A DNA stretch of 64,000 nucleotides, taken from NCBI RefSeq assembly GCF_040327995.1, contig NZ_JBEPIJ010000009.1, forward strand, positions 72,692 through 136,691, in the 5' to 3' direction. Position 1 is the stretch's first letter, and each line of letters begins with the position of its first letter. The position numbers were made by a program, and so were the translations under genes. The stretch is from Solimonas thermocellulolyticum. Its GTDB lineage: Bacteria; Pseudomonadota; Gammaproteobacteria; Nevskiales; Nevskiaceae. This document shows, in pieces, positions 20,403 through 29,461 of this stretch. The notes under the pieces were generated by a model that made no database searches, was not told where the DNA came from, and saw only the letters and a program-made list of their open reading frames with translations.

Positions 20403-22706
20403 TCAGAAGCCGGCGCCGAAGGTGATCTGGAAGCGATCGGTGCGGTCACCCACTTGCGCGTTCAGCGGGAACGCATAGCTCATTTCCAGCAGGCCAAGGA
20501 ACGGGGTGAACCAGGAAAACGCCAGTCCCGCTGACTGCCGCAGCTCGTTGAACTCGAAATCGCGCGGCTCGGCGAACACGTTGCCGATGTCGAAGAATCC
20601 ATACAAACGTGTCGAGCGGCCGTCGCTCTCGATCGGCAGCGGGATGATCAGCTCGGACTGCAGCGTCGTGCGCAGCTTGCCGCCGAACGGATTGCCGAAC
20701 GGGCTGTCGAGCGGACCGAGCGAACCGTCCCGATAGCCGCGCACCGTGCGCGGACCGCCGGCAAAGAAATTCTCGTAGGGCGGCACGTCGCTGCTGCGAC
20801 CGTAGCCATCGACGTAACCGACCGCGCTGTTGAACTGCATGACGAAATCGAACGGCAGTGGCAGGAACAGCTGTCCGCGGTAACTGGCGTTGAAATACTC
20901 GATGTCACTGCCCGGCACGGCGATGTCGATCGACAGCGCGTGCAGCGCGCCGCGTGTCGCGAAGAAGGTGCGGTTGCGCGAGTCGTAGCTGATGCCGGTG
21001 CGCGCCTGGTAAGTCGAAAAGCGCGTGCCGTTGCGCACGACGAACTCGAGCACCTCGTCCGAGGTGGTGCCGGCGAAAGTCTCCAGCGCGACCTCCTCGA
21101 AACCGAAACCGGCGCGCAAGGCGACGAATTCCGATAGCGGAATGCCGTAGGTCAGGTTCGCGCCGACGATGTTGGAGTTGAACCCGGACGAAAAGCGGAT
21201 CACCGACTCGGACTCGCGATAGAACAGCGAGATCGTCTGGCTGATGCCATCCTCGGTGAAGTACGGGTCGGTCCAACCCAGATTGATCGCGCGCGCGATC
21301 GTGTTGTTCTCGATCGACGCGTCGATGCGATTGCCGGTGCCGAGAAAGTTGGTGTGCGTGATCTGTCCGGTCACCAGAAAGCCGGCCGCACCCGAGTAAC
21401 CCACGCCGAATTGCACCGAACCGGGCGGGCGCTCCTTGACGCGGAATACGATGTCGACCAGATCGTCGCTGCCGGCCACCGGCTGCGTTTCGACCTCCGC
21501 CTCCTCGATGTACGGCAGGCGCGCCAGACGCACGCGCGAGCGCTCGACCGCCGACTTGGAGAACGGCGCCGCTTCGAGCTGGCGCATTTCGCGACGCAGC
21601 GTCTCGTCGTTGGTGCCGACGTTGCCGACGAAGTTGATGCGCCGCACGTAGGCGCGCTTGCCCGGCTGGATGTAATAGTTGATACGGACCTCGCGCTTTT
21701 CCTCGTCGATCTCTGGGATCGGATTGACCTCGGCGAAGGCATAGCCGATGTCCGATAGCGCCGCTTCGATGCGGTCGGCGGTATCGGTGGCCTGTTTGCG
21801 CGAGAAGATGTCGCCCGCGCGCGTGGTCGTCAGGGCTTCGAGGAAGCTTTCGTTGAGGATGGTCTCGCCGGAGTAACGGCTGTCCTTGACCGTGTAGATC
21901 TCGCCTTCGTCGATGTTGACGGTGATGTAGATCGATTCCTTCTCCGGCGTCAGCGCGACCTGCACCGAGCGCACGTTGAACTTCAGGTAGCCGCGGTCCT
22001 GGTACCAGGCCTGGAGCTTCTCCAGATCGCCACCGAGCTTCTGCTTGGAGTAGCGGTCCGAGCGCTGGAACGGCATCCAGTTGGTGGCCTTGAGTTCGAA
22101 CTGTTCGAGCAGCGTCTCGTCGTCGAAGGCGGTGTTGCCAATGATGTTGACGTCGGCGATCTTGGTGACCTTGCCCTCGGTCACGTCGATCTTGAGGCTG
22201 ACGCGGTTGTTCGGCTCCTCGGTGACCTGAGTGTCGATCTCGACGTCGTAGTAGCCGTTGGCGTAGTACTGGCGGCGCAGCTCCTGCTCGACTTGATCGA
22301 GCAGGTCGCGGCGAAACAGCTCGCCCTCGGCCAGACCGAGGTTTTTCAACGATTCGTTGAGCTCATTGCCGCCGACCTTGTCGTTGCCGTCGATCTCGAA
22401 GCGCGTGATCGCCGGGCGCTCCTGCACGCGGATCACCAGCACATCGCCGTCGCGCTCGAACTGGATGTCCTGGAACAAGCCGGAGCGATACAGCGCGCGA
22501 ATCGCCTGCCGCGACGTGGACGGGTTGAGCTCGTCGCCGACGGCGAGCGGCAGATAGGTCAGCACCGTGCCGATTTCCAGGCGCTGGAGCCCCTCTGCAC
22601 GGATGTCGCGAATCTGGAACGGCTGGAACGCGAACGCCTGCCCTGCCAAAGCCAGGGCGGCGACCGCGCAGGCCATCGCGGTCTTCGGATACTTGAGGGA
22701 TCTCAC
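20403..22706 (-). CDS. bamA: Outer membrane assembly factor BamA
   Basis: 767 aa. Signal peptide ending AGQAFA, then five POTRA domains (about residues 27-430; the first begins QIRDIRAEGLQRLEIGTVLT) and a 16-strand Omp85 barrel. The loop-6 motif GGPRTVRGYRDGSLGP and the terminal FQITFGAGF with a C-terminal Phe are diagnostic. It inserts beta-barrel proteins into the outer membrane. Genes for its partner Skp and the protease RseP flank it. Confidence 0.98.
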   Translation of the reverse strand: MRSLKYPKTAMACAVAALALAGQAFAFQPFQIRDIRAEGLQRLEIGTVLTYLPLAVGDELNPSTSRQAIRALYRSGLFQDIQFERDGDVLVIRVQERPAITRFEIDGNDKVGGNELNESLKNLGLAEGELFRRDLLDQVEQELRRQYYANGYYDVEIDTQVTEEPNNRVSLKIDVTEGKVTKIADVNIIGNTAFDDETLLEQFELKATNWMPFQRSDRYSKQKLGGDLEKLQAWYQDRGYLKFNVRSVQVALTPEKESIYITVNIDEGEIYTVKDSRYSGETILNESFLEALTTTRAGDIFSRKQATDTADRIEAALSDIGYAFAEVNPIPEIDEEKREVRINYYIQPGKRAYVRRINFVGNVGTNDETLRREMRQLEAAPFSKSAVERSRVRLARLPYIEEAEVETQPVAGSDDLVDIVFRVKERPPGSVQFGVGYSGAAGFLVTGQITHTNFLGTGNRIDASIENNTIARAINLGWTDPYFTEDGISQTISLFYRESESVIRFSSGFNSNIVGANLTYGIPLSEFVALRAGFGFEEVALETFAGTTSDEVLEFVVRNGTRFSTYQARTGISYDSRNRTFFATRGALHALSIDIAVPGSDIEYFNASYRGQLFLPLPFDFVMQFNSAVGYVDGYGRSSDVPPYENFFAGGPRTVRGYRDGSLGPLDSPFGNPFGGKLRTTLQSELIIPLPIESDGRSTRLYGFFDIGNVFAEPRDFEFNELRQSAGLAFSWFTPFLGLLEMSYAFPLNAQVGDRTDRFQITFGAGF

Positions 22707-22752
22707 CGGGATGCGTGTCTGGTTGTTCGGTCGGTTCTAAAACTTGGCAAGC

Positions 22753-24108
22753 TCAATTGAACAGACGCACGACATCGTTGTAGAGCGCCAGTCCCATCAG
22801 CGCCACGAGCATGGTCAGCCCCACTCGCTGACCGGCCTCCTGCGCACGCTGCGACAGCGGCGAACCCTTGACCGCCTCGACCGCGTAGTACAGCAGATGC
22901 CCTCCATCCAGCACCGGCACCGGCAGCAGGTTCAACACGCCGAGGCTGACACTGACGATGGCCATGAAGCTGAGGAAGGACACCAGCCCGATCTGCGCCG
23001 AGTACCCGGCAACCTGCGCGATCTGGATCGGACCGCTGACGTTCTTCAGCGACACGTCGCCGGTCACCATCCGCCCCAGCATGCGTAAGGTCAGCCACGA
23101 CATTCGCCACGTCTGCGCGAGCGCCGCGGGCACCGCGTCGAGCGCGCCGAGCCGGCTCACGGCGCGCAAATCCTGCCACAACTCCGGTGGGTTCGCCACG
23201 GAAGCGCCGAAGCGGCCGATCACGCGTCCGTCCTCGGCATGACGCCCCACGATCAACGGCAGGCTCATCACCTCGCCATTGCGACGCAGCTCGATCTGCA
23301 CCACCTCGCCCGGATGCTCGCGCAGCCAGCTCGCCCACTGCTGCCACGAAGCGATCGGCTCGCCGTCGCGCCGCAGCAGCTCGTCGCCGGGCAGAAAGCC
23401 GGCCGCGTGCGCGGCTTCCCCCGGGAACACCTCGGCGAGCACCGGCGGGATCGCCGGCTGGTACGGCGAAAGACCGATGTCGTGGAACAGATGTTCCGGG
23501 TCCATGCGCACCGCGTCGAGCGAAAGCGGCGCCTCACGCTGCTCGCCGTGCGCCGTTCGCCAGCGCAGGATCGGGGTCTTGCGCTCGAGCGCGCGGTCGA
23601 TCAGCGCAGTGCGTAGCTCGGTCCAGGTCGCGACCGGCTCGCCGGAAACCGCGAGCACTTCGTCGCCGCCTTGCAAGCCGAGCGCGGCGGCGACGCTGCC
23701 CGCCGGCGGCGTCGCAACGAGCGGGCGCATGCCCGGCGCACCGATCACGAACACCGCCCAGTACAGCACGGCCGCGAGTGCAAAGTTGAACAACGGCCCG
23801 GCGGCGACGATGGCCATACGCCGCCAAACGCTGGCGTTGTTGAAGGCCAGGTGACGCTCGGCCGGCGCCACGTCCTGCTCGCGCTCGTCGAGCATCTTCA
23901 CGTAACCGCCGAGCGGAATGAGCGAGATCGTCCATTCGACGCCTTCGCGATCGCGTCGCATCCACAGCGGCCGGCCGAAACCGATCGAAAAGCGCAGCAC
24001 TTTGACGCCGCAACGACGCGCGACGAAGTAGTGACCGAACTCGTGAAACGCGACCAACACGCCGATGGCGACCACAAAACCGGCCACCGACCAGATCATC
24101 TCAGACAT
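22753..24108 (-). CDS. rseP: RseP site-2 intramembrane zinc protease
   Basis: 451 aa. The first membrane helix holds VAFHEFGHYFVARRCGVKVL with the HExxH-type zinc motif (HEFGH). Two PDZ domains follow in the periplasmic part (AALGLQGGDEVLAVSGEPVA and HAAGFLPGDELLRRDGEPIA). The last helices carry LNLLPVPVLDGGHLLYY with the third zinc ligand (LDG). RseP cleaves anti-sigma RseA in the envelope stress cascade and trims signal peptides. It overlaps dxr by 8 bp. Confidence 0.97.
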   Translation of the reverse strand: MSEMIWSVAGFVVAIGVLVAFHEFGHYFVARRCGVKVLRFSIGFGRPLWMRRDREGVEWTISLIPLGGYVKMLDEREQDVAPAERHLAFNNASVWRRMAIVAAGPLFNFALAAVLYWAVFVIGAPGMRPLVATPPAGSVAAALGLQGGDEVLAVSGEPVATWTELRTALIDRALERKTPILRWRTAHGEQREAPLSLDAVRMDPEHLFHDIGLSPYQPAIPPVLAEVFPGEAAHAAGFLPGDELLRRDGEPIASWQQWASWLREHPGEVVQIELRRNGEVMSLPLIVGRHAEDGRVIGRFGASVANPPELWQDLRAVSRLGALDAVPAALAQTWRMSWLTLRMLGRMVTGDVSLKNVSGPIQIAQVAGYSAQIGLVSFLSFMAIVSVSLGVLNLLPVPVLDGGHLLYYAVEAVKGSPLSQRAQEAGQRVGLTMLVALMGLALYNDVVRLFN

Positions 24109-25285
24109 CGATCAGCTCCCGGGCGCGCGCACGCGCCCACGCGTCGACTGCGAGTATCGACGCCAGATCCTCGTCTGCCGTCGCCACCTGATGCACCGCC
24201 GCCTGCAGGGTTCTCTCGATCACGGACACGATTCCGGTAAAGGGCAAGGCCCCGTTCAGGAAAGCTTCGACCGCGATCTCGTTGGCCGCGTTCAATACGT
24301 TGGGCATCGCACCGCCGGCACGCAGCGCCGCGCGCGCGAGGTTCAGGCACGGGAAGCGCTGCGCATCCGGCGGCTCGAACTGCAGGCTGCCGAGACGGCC
24401 GAGATCGAGCCCACGCACGCCCGACTCCCAGCGCTCGGGCCAGGCCAGCGCATGCGCGATCGGCACGCGCATGTCCGACTCGCCGAGCTGCGCCAGCATC
24501 GAGCCGTCGTCGTACTCGACCAGCGAATGCACCGTGCTCTGCGGATGGATCACCACGTCGAGCCGCGCGTCCGGCAGCGCATAGAGCACCGAAGCCTCGA
24601 TCAGCTCCAGGCCCTTGTTCATCATCGTCGCCGAATCGACTGAAATCTTCGCACCCATGACCCAATTGGGATGACGCACCGCCTGCTGCGGCGTGACGCG
24701 CGCCAGTTCCGTCAGCGGCGTCTGCCGGAACGGTCCGCCGGAGGCGGTCAGGATCAGCCGGCGCACGCCGGCCGGCGCCTGTCCGCAGCGGCTGCCCGGC
24801 GGCAGACACTGGAAGATCGCGTTGTGCTCGGAGTCGATCGGGATCAGCGTCGCACCGCTGCGGCGCGCCTCGGCCAGCAGCAGCGCGCCGGCCATCACCA
24901 GCGGTTCCTTGTTGGCGATCAGCACGCGCTTGCCGGCACGCACGGCGGCCAACGTCGGCAAAAGGCCGGCGGCGCCGACGATGCCCGCCATCACCTGATC
25001 GACCTGTGCCTGCGCGGCGAGCGCGGCGAGTGCATCGGCACCGGCGTCGACTTGCGTGTCCACACCGGCGGCGCGCAAACGCCGCTCGAGCGCCGCGGCC
25101 GCGGCGGCATCGGCGAGCACCGCGTATCGCGGCCGGAACTCGACGCATTGCGCGTACAGGGTCTCGACATCGCGATGTGCGCCTAGGCCGAAGACCTCCA
25201 GCCGCTGCGCGTTGCGACGGACCACGTCCAGGGTGTTGCGGCCGATGGTGCCGGTCGCCCCCAGAATCACCAGACGCTGCATCAC
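24101..25285 (-). CDS. dxr: 1-deoxy-D-xylulose 5-phosphate reductoisomerase
   Basis: 394 aa. NADPH-binding start QRLVILGATGTIGRNTLDVV, catalytic segment IDSEHNAIFQCL, phosphate loop ILTASGGPFRQTP, and VMGAKISVDSATMMNKGLEL with HPQSTVHSLVEYDDGSMLAQ. Second enzyme of the MEP pathway. The usual NKESLV/NKEALV segment reads NKEPLVMAG here, a mild variation next to substrate-binding residues. Overlaps cdsA by 4 bp and rseP by 8 bp. Confidence 0.97.
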   Translation of the reverse strand: MMQRLVILGATGTIGRNTLDVVRRNAQRLEVFGLGAHRDVETLYAQCVEFRPRYAVLADAAAAAALERRLRAAGVDTQVDAGADALAALAAQAQVDQVMAGIVGAAGLLPTLAAVRAGKRVLIANKEPLVMAGALLLAEARRSGATLIPIDSEHNAIFQCLPPGSRCGQAPAGVRRLILTASGGPFRQTPLTELARVTPQQAVRHPNWVMGAKISVDSATMMNKGLELIEASVLYALPDARLDVVIHPQSTVHSLVEYDDGSMLAQLGESDMRVPIAHALAWPERWESGVRGLDLGRLGSLQFEPPDAQRFPCLNLARAALRAGGAMPNVLNAANEIAVEAFLNGALPFTGIVSVIERTLQAAVHQVATADEDLASILAVDAWARARARELIDV

Positions 25286-26103
25286 AGGCCCGTGAGCTGC
25301 AAGCCGAGCACCATCAGCGGCGCCGCCGCGAGGATGCTGTCGACGCGGTCGAGCAGACCGCCATGCCCGGGAAGGATGTTGCCGCTGTCCTTGATGCCGC
25401 CCAGGCGCTTGAACATCGACTCGACCAGATCGCCGACGATGCTGGCGAGCGCCACCAGCAGCGACAGCGCCAGCAGCCAGCCGAGCTCACTGCCGGCGAC
25501 GCCAAAGGCGTAGACACCGCCGGTCAGCGCCCATGCGGCACACAACAAAAGGCCGCCGATCGCGCCTTCGACGGTCTTTCCCGGCGAGATCATCGGCGCC
25601 AGCTTGCGCCGGCCGAAGTTGCGCCCGGCCAGAAACGCGCCGGTGTCGGCCGCAAACACCAAAAACAGCAGGTACAGCAGCTTGAGCGCGCCGTCCGGCT
25701 GGGCGTGCAGCCAGGCTAGGGACAGGATGGTCGAAGCCACCAGCAGCAGGCCGAGCAGCCCCATCAGCGGTGGTGCGATCGGATGGCGCTGCAGATTGCC
25801 GGGAAAGCCGCGGAACAGCAGCGGCACCAGCAGCCACCATAGGGCGACCGGCAAAAGTAGCCAGGCGAGCCAGGCATCCCGCAGTGGCGTGAACCATGCC
25901 AGCCCCAGGATCACCCCGGTGAGTGCCGCATAGCCACGGCGCGCCCACGGCGCCGGCAAATGCATCAGTCCGCCCCATTCCCAGGCGATCACCGTGCCAG
26001 TGAGCGCGAACACGACGAACACCACCGGCGTCGGCGCGAACCAGACCAGCGCCAGCAGCGCCGGCAGCAAGACCATCGCGGTGGCCAGACGCTGAATCAG
26101 CAT
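25282..26103 (-). CDS. cdsA: Phosphatidate cytidylyltransferase
   Basis: 273 aa polytopic membrane protein (about eight hydrophobic segments). The C-terminal signature covers MISPGKTVEGAIGGLL, ASIVGDLVESMFKRLGGIKD and NILPGHGGLLDRVDSILAA. It makes CDP-diacylglycerol for phospholipid synthesis. I chose the ATG at 26103 (MLIQRLATAMVLLPALLALV); the upstream extension would run through a repeat-rich spacer. Coupled to dxr by a 4 bp overlap. Confidence 0.96.
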   Translation of the reverse strand: MLIQRLATAMVLLPALLALVWFAPTPVVFVVFALTGTVIAWEWGGLMHLPAPWARRGYAALTGVILGLAWFTPLRDAWLAWLLLPVALWWLLVPLLFRGFPGNLQRHPIAPPLMGLLGLLLVASTILSLAWLHAQPDGALKLLYLLFLVFAADTGAFLAGRNFGRRKLAPMISPGKTVEGAIGGLLLCAAWALTGGVYAFGVAGSELGWLLALSLLVALASIVGDLVESMFKRLGGIKDSGNILPGHGGLLDRVDSILAAAPLMVLGLQLTGL

Positions 26104-26129
26104 GAACCGCCGTTTCCAGTGTCCAGTGC

Positions 26130-26205
26130 GCAGTTTCCAGACAACAGCGAAACAGCGACCTTGGCCGCCTTCACCGGAAACCGGAAACCACCGGCTGGAA
26201 ACTGC
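26130..26205. repeat. Intergenic inverted repeat with GGAAACC-type units
   Basis: The 106 bp between cdsA and uppS contain GCAGTTTCCAG (26130-26140) and its exact reverse complement CTGGAAACTGC (26195-26205), 54 bases apart. Further copies of the core (GTTTCCAGT at 26112-26120, tandem CCGGAAACCGGAAACC around 26174-26189) occur between and beside them. The spacer is unlike its GC-rich coding neighbours and looks like a decayed intergenic repeat element. Confidence 0.6.
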
Positions 26206-26209
26206 TTCA

Positions 26210-26950
26210 TCACGCCGCTTCCGGCACGCGGCCGAAGCGGCGCTGCCGCCCGGCATACCAGCGCAGCGCCTCGGCAAAGGCGTCGTCGTCGAAGTCCGGC
26301 CACAGAATCGGCGAGAAATACAACTCGGTGTACGCGAGCTGCCACAGCAGGAAGTTGCTGATCCGGCTCTCCCCCCCGGTGCGGATCAGCAAGTCGGGTG
26401 GCGGTGTGCCCTCGGTCGCGAGTGCGGCTTCGAGTCGCTCCGCGGTGATCTCGACACCGCGCTCGGCCAGCCGCCGGGCGGCCTGCACGATGTCCCACTG
26501 ACCGCCGTACCCGACGGCCACGAGCAAGTGCATCCCGTCGTTGTCACGAGTCAGGTCCTGCGCTCGCTGCATCTCGGCGCGCAGGTCCGGCGCGAAATCG
26601 CCGTGCTCGCCGATGAAGCGCACGCGGATGTTGTTCTTGTGCAGCGAATTCATCTCTCGCGACAGCGTGCTGACGAACAACTGCATCAGCAGGCTGACCT
26701 CGGTCTGCGGGCGCTTCCAGTTCTCCTGCGAGAACGCGAACAGCGTCAGCACCTCGACGCCGGCGCGCCCGGCGGCGCGCACGATTCTGCGTGCCGCGCG
26801 CAGACCGGCACGATGGCCCACGGTGCGCGCGCGGCCGCGCGCCTGCGCCCAGCGGCCGTTGCCGTCCATGATGACGGCGACGTGGCGCGGCACCTCGGGA
26901 TCGCGCGGGCTCGGAGGCTGCTGGGACATGGACGTACAGCCGCTGCTCAC
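26210..26950 (-). CDS. uppS: Undecaprenyl diphosphate synthase
   Basis: 246 aa cis-prenyltransferase that makes the C55 carrier for peptidoglycan and LPS. The catalytic Asp lies in HVAVIMDGNGRWAQARG; GHRAGLRAARRIV, LTLFAFSQENWKRP and PDLLIRTGGESRISNFLLWQ are diagnostic. The longest reading starts with a GTG overlapping the frr stop (26948-26950); an ATG at 26929 (MSQQPPSP) is equally possible. Member of the frr-uppS-cdsA-dxr block. Confidence 0.96.
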   Translation of the reverse strand: MSSGCTSMSQQPPSPRDPEVPRHVAVIMDGNGRWAQARGRARTVGHRAGLRAARRIVRAAGRAGVEVLTLFAFSQENWKRPQTEVSLLMQLFVSTLSREMNSLHKNNIRVRFIGEHGDFAPDLRAEMQRAQDLTRDNDGMHLLVAVGYGGQWDIVQAARRLAERGVEITAERLEAALATEGTPPPDLLIRTGGESRISNFLLWQLAYTELYFSPILWPDFDDDAFAEALRWYAGRQRRFGRVPEAA

Positions 26951-27510
26951 ATCGACAGCAGCTCTTTCTCCTTGGCCCCAGCCACCTCGTCGACCTTGGC
27001 GACGAACTGATCGGTGAGCTTCTGGATCTCGGCCTCGGCGCGCTTGACGTCGTCGGCGCTGATCTGTTTGGCCTTTTCCAGGTCTTTGATCGCCTGGTTG
27101 GCGTCGCGGCGCACGTTGCGGATCGCCACTTTGGCGCTCTCGGCCTCGCTGCGCACCACCTTGGTCAGGTCACGGCGCCGCTCCTCGGTCAGCGGCGGCA
27201 TGACGATGCGGATCGTGGTGCCGGCGGTGTTCGGCGTCAGTCCAAGGTCAGAGGTCAGGATCGCCTTCTCGATCGCGCCGACCAGGCTCTTCTCCCAGGG
27301 CGTGATCGAGATCGTGCGTGCGTCCTCGACCGTGACCGAGGCCGCCTGAGAAATCGGCACTTCCGAACCGTAATACTCGACGCGCACATGGTCTAGCAAT
27401 GCGGCATTGGCGCGTCCGGTGCGCAGCTTCATCAGCTCGGACTTGAGCGTGTCGACACTCTTTTGCATGCGCTTGGTGGCGTCGTTCTTGATACTGTTCA
27501 CGTCGCTCAT
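26947..27510 (-). CDS. frr: Ribosome recycling factor
   Basis: 187 aa (family about 185). With EF-G it splits post-termination ribosomes. LKSELMKLRTGRANAALLDH, YYGSEVPISQAASVTVEDAR and IRIVMPPLTEERRRDLTKVV are hallmarks, with a predicted three-helix bundle at both ends. I use the ATG at 27510 (MSDVNSIKND), the canonical family start, rather than an upstream GTG 12 codons earlier. Confidence 0.97.
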   Translation of the reverse strand: MSDVNSIKNDATKRMQKSVDTLKSELMKLRTGRANAALLDHVRVEYYGSEVPISQAASVTVEDARTISITPWEKSLVGAIEKAILTSDLGLTPNTAGTTIRIVMPPLTEERRRDLTKVVRSEAESAKVAIRNVRRDANQAIKDLEKAKQISADDVKRAEAEIQKLTDQFVAKVDEVAGAKEKELLSM

Positions 27511-27570
27511 GTCTGGACTCTCGCTGGTTCTCGAAGGCGCGACCACAGATGGCCGCGTCGGTGACAGACT

Positions 27571-28293
27571 TCAACTACGTACGTGTGTGCCGATGGTCGC
27601 ATCCCCGCAGACGATCGCCTGCAGCGCCTTCGGCCGCTCCATGTCGTAGACGCACAGGTGCACGCCGTGATCGCGGCACAGCACCATCGCCGTCTGGTCC
27701 ATCACGCCCAGGCGCCTGGACAAAGCCTCGTCGTACGTGAGTTGCTCGTATTTGCGGGCGTCGGCGTGCTTCTTGGGGTCGGCGGTGTAGATGCCGTCGA
27801 CCTTGGTCGCCTTGAGCATCAGGTCGGCGTTGATCTCGATCGCGCGCAACGCCGCCGCCGAGTCGGTGGTGAAGAACGGATTGCCGGTACCGGCCGAGAA
27901 GATCACGACACGCCCCTTCTCCAGATGCCGCACCGCCTTGCGGCGGATATAGTCCTCGCAGACCTCGTTGATGCGCAGCGCGGACTGTACCCGGACGGGC
28001 ACCCCGACCCGCTCGATCGCGTCCTGCAGCGCCAGCGCGTTGATCACCGTCGCCAACATACCCATGTGATCGCCGGTGACCCGGTCCATACCGGCGTGCG
28101 CCAGACCCTCACCGCGAAAGATGTTGCCGCCGCCGACGACCAGCGCCACCTGCACGCCGGATTCGACCACACCCTTGATCTCGTGCGCGAGAAAGCCCAT
28201 GACGTCCGGCGAGATGCCGAAGGCGAGCGGCCCCATCAGCGCCTCGCCCGAGAGCTTGAGCAGGATTCTCTGGAATACGGGCTTGCCGCTCAT
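27571..28293 (-). CDS. pyrH: Uridylate kinase
   Basis: 240 aa amino-acid-kinase-fold enzyme phosphorylating UMP. RILLKLSGEALMG, LVVGGGNIFRGEGLAHAGMD, RVVIFSAGTGNPFFTTDSAA and LGVMDQTAMVLCRDHG are diagnostic. The frame extends 27 codons upstream through the terminator region, so I take the ATG at 28293 (MSGKPVFQRILLK), the family start. It supplies UDP for the CTP synthase step encoded elsewhere in the cluster. Confidence 0.97.
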   Translation of the reverse strand: MSGKPVFQRILLKLSGEALMGPLAFGISPDVMGFLAHEIKGVVESGVQVALVVGGGNIFRGEGLAHAGMDRVTGDHMGMLATVINALALQDAIERVGVPVRVQSALRINEVCEDYIRRKAVRHLEKGRVVIFSAGTGNPFFTTDSAAALRAIEINADLMLKATKVDGIYTADPKKHADARKYEQLTYDEALSRRLGVMDQTAMVLCRDHGVHLCVYDMERPKALQAIVCGDATIGTHVRS

Positions 28294-28344
28294 GGGGACT
28301 GGATGGTCTTTCGCCGTTTGGGTCTTGGATACGAGCTTGTCATA

Positions 28345-28369
28345 CAAGAAGGCCCCGTGAACCGGGGCC
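28345..28369 (-). terminator. Rho-independent terminator/attenuator after tsf
   Basis: Between tsf and pyrH the minus strand forms GGCCCCG-GTTCA-CGGGGCC (28351-28369), a perfect 7 bp GC stem with a 5-base loop, followed by TTCTTG. The short T-run suggests partial termination, allowing some read-through from rpsB-tsf into pyrH. Confidence 0.65.
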
Positions 28370-28407
28370 CTCACCTCGTCCGCCGCAATGGTAGCGCGGA
28401 ACGCGCC

Positions 28408-29457
28408 TCAAGTCGCGGCCTTGATGCCCGCCTGTGCCATGACCTCGGCGGCGAAGTCGGTTTGCTGCCTTTCGATACCCTCGCCGACGCAAAAGCGCAC
28501 GAAGCGTGCGACCTTGGCGCCCTTGTCCTTGAGCATCTGCTCGACGGTCTGATCCGGGTTCTTGACGAACGCCTGCCCCATCAGCGTGCTCTCGGCCACG
28601 AACTTCTTGACCTTGCCGTCGATCATCTTGGCGAGGATCTCGGCCGGCTTGGGCTTGAAGCCGCCGCCGTACTTCTTCTTGATCGTCGCGTAGTCCTCGT
28701 CCCAGCGCTTCTTGTCGTCGGCCGTCAGGGCGTCGTAGACGCCGTTGGCTTTCTCGGCCTCCATTTCCTTGAGCACCGCGGCGAGCTTCTCGGACTCCGC
28801 CTTGGCGTCGGCCTGTTCCTGGGCCACGGTCGCCTCGATGATGCGGCGCTCGGCCTCGATCACCTCGGCCGGAACCGACGCCGCATCGAGGTAGCGCGGG
28901 CTCATCGCGGCGATGTGCATGGCCACGTCCTTGCCCGTGACCTCGTCCCCCGCCTCCATCGACACGATCACGCCGATCTTGTCGCCCGGGTGCATATAGG
29001 TCACCAGCGGACCGCCGGCCTTGGCCACGATCTCGAAGCGGCGGATCGTCATGTTCTCGCCGATCTTGCCAACCATCGCGCGACGGGTCTGGTCGAGCGT
29101 CTCGCTGCCGTCCTCGATCTGCACCAGCGCCTCGACCGTGGCCGGCCTGTGCTTGAGGGCGAGTTCGGCCGCGCGCTTGGCGAGGTTGCGGAATTCCTCG
29201 CCCTTGGCGACGAAGTCGGTTTCGCAGTTGAGTTCGACGACGGCGACGGCCGTGGCGTCCGCGGCAAACGCGAGCACGCCCTCGGCCGCGGTGCGGCTGG
29301 CCTTCTTGTCCGCCTTGGCCGCGCCGTCCATGCGCAGCTTCTCGACCGCGGCGTCGATGTCGCCACCGGTGGCTTCGAGCGCCTTCTTACAATCGCCCAT
29401 GCCGGCCCCGGTGCGGTCCCGCAGCTCCTTGACCAGTGCGGCAGTGATCTGCGCCAT
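28408..29457 (-). CDS. tsf: Elongation factor Ts with internal insertion
   Basis: 349 aa; typical EF-Ts has about 285-295. The N-terminal UBA-like domain and the EF-Tu contact TDFVAKGEEF are normal (VKELRDRTGAGMGDCKKALE, VELNCETDFV). After the segment EVIEAERRIIEATVAQEQAD comes a roughly 55-60 residue stretch (about residues 218-275) rich in Glu, Lys and Ala, ending YATIKKKYGGGFKPKP. Only then does the normal block PAEILAKMIDGKVKKF resume, and the ending ERQQTDFAAEVMAQAG is canonical. I start at the ATG at 29457, 4 bp after rpsB. EF-Ts recycles EF-Tu. Confidence 0.97.
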   Translation of the reverse strand: MAQITAALVKELRDRTGAGMGDCKKALEATGGDIDAAVEKLRMDGAAKADKKASRTAAEGVLAFAADATAVAVVELNCETDFVAKGEEFRNLAKRAAELALKHRPATVEALVQIEDGSETLDQTRRAMVGKIGENMTIRRFEIVAKAGGPLVTYMHPGDKIGVIVSMEAGDEVTGKDVAMHIAAMSPRYLDAASVPAEVIEAERRIIEATVAQEQADAKAESEKLAAVLKEMEAEKANGVYDALTADDKKRWDEDYATIKKKYGGGFKPKPAEILAKMIDGKVKKFVAESTLMGQAFVKNPDQTVEQMLKDKGAKVARFVRFCVGEGIERQQTDFAAEVMAQAGIKAAT

Positions 29458-29461
29458 CGTC

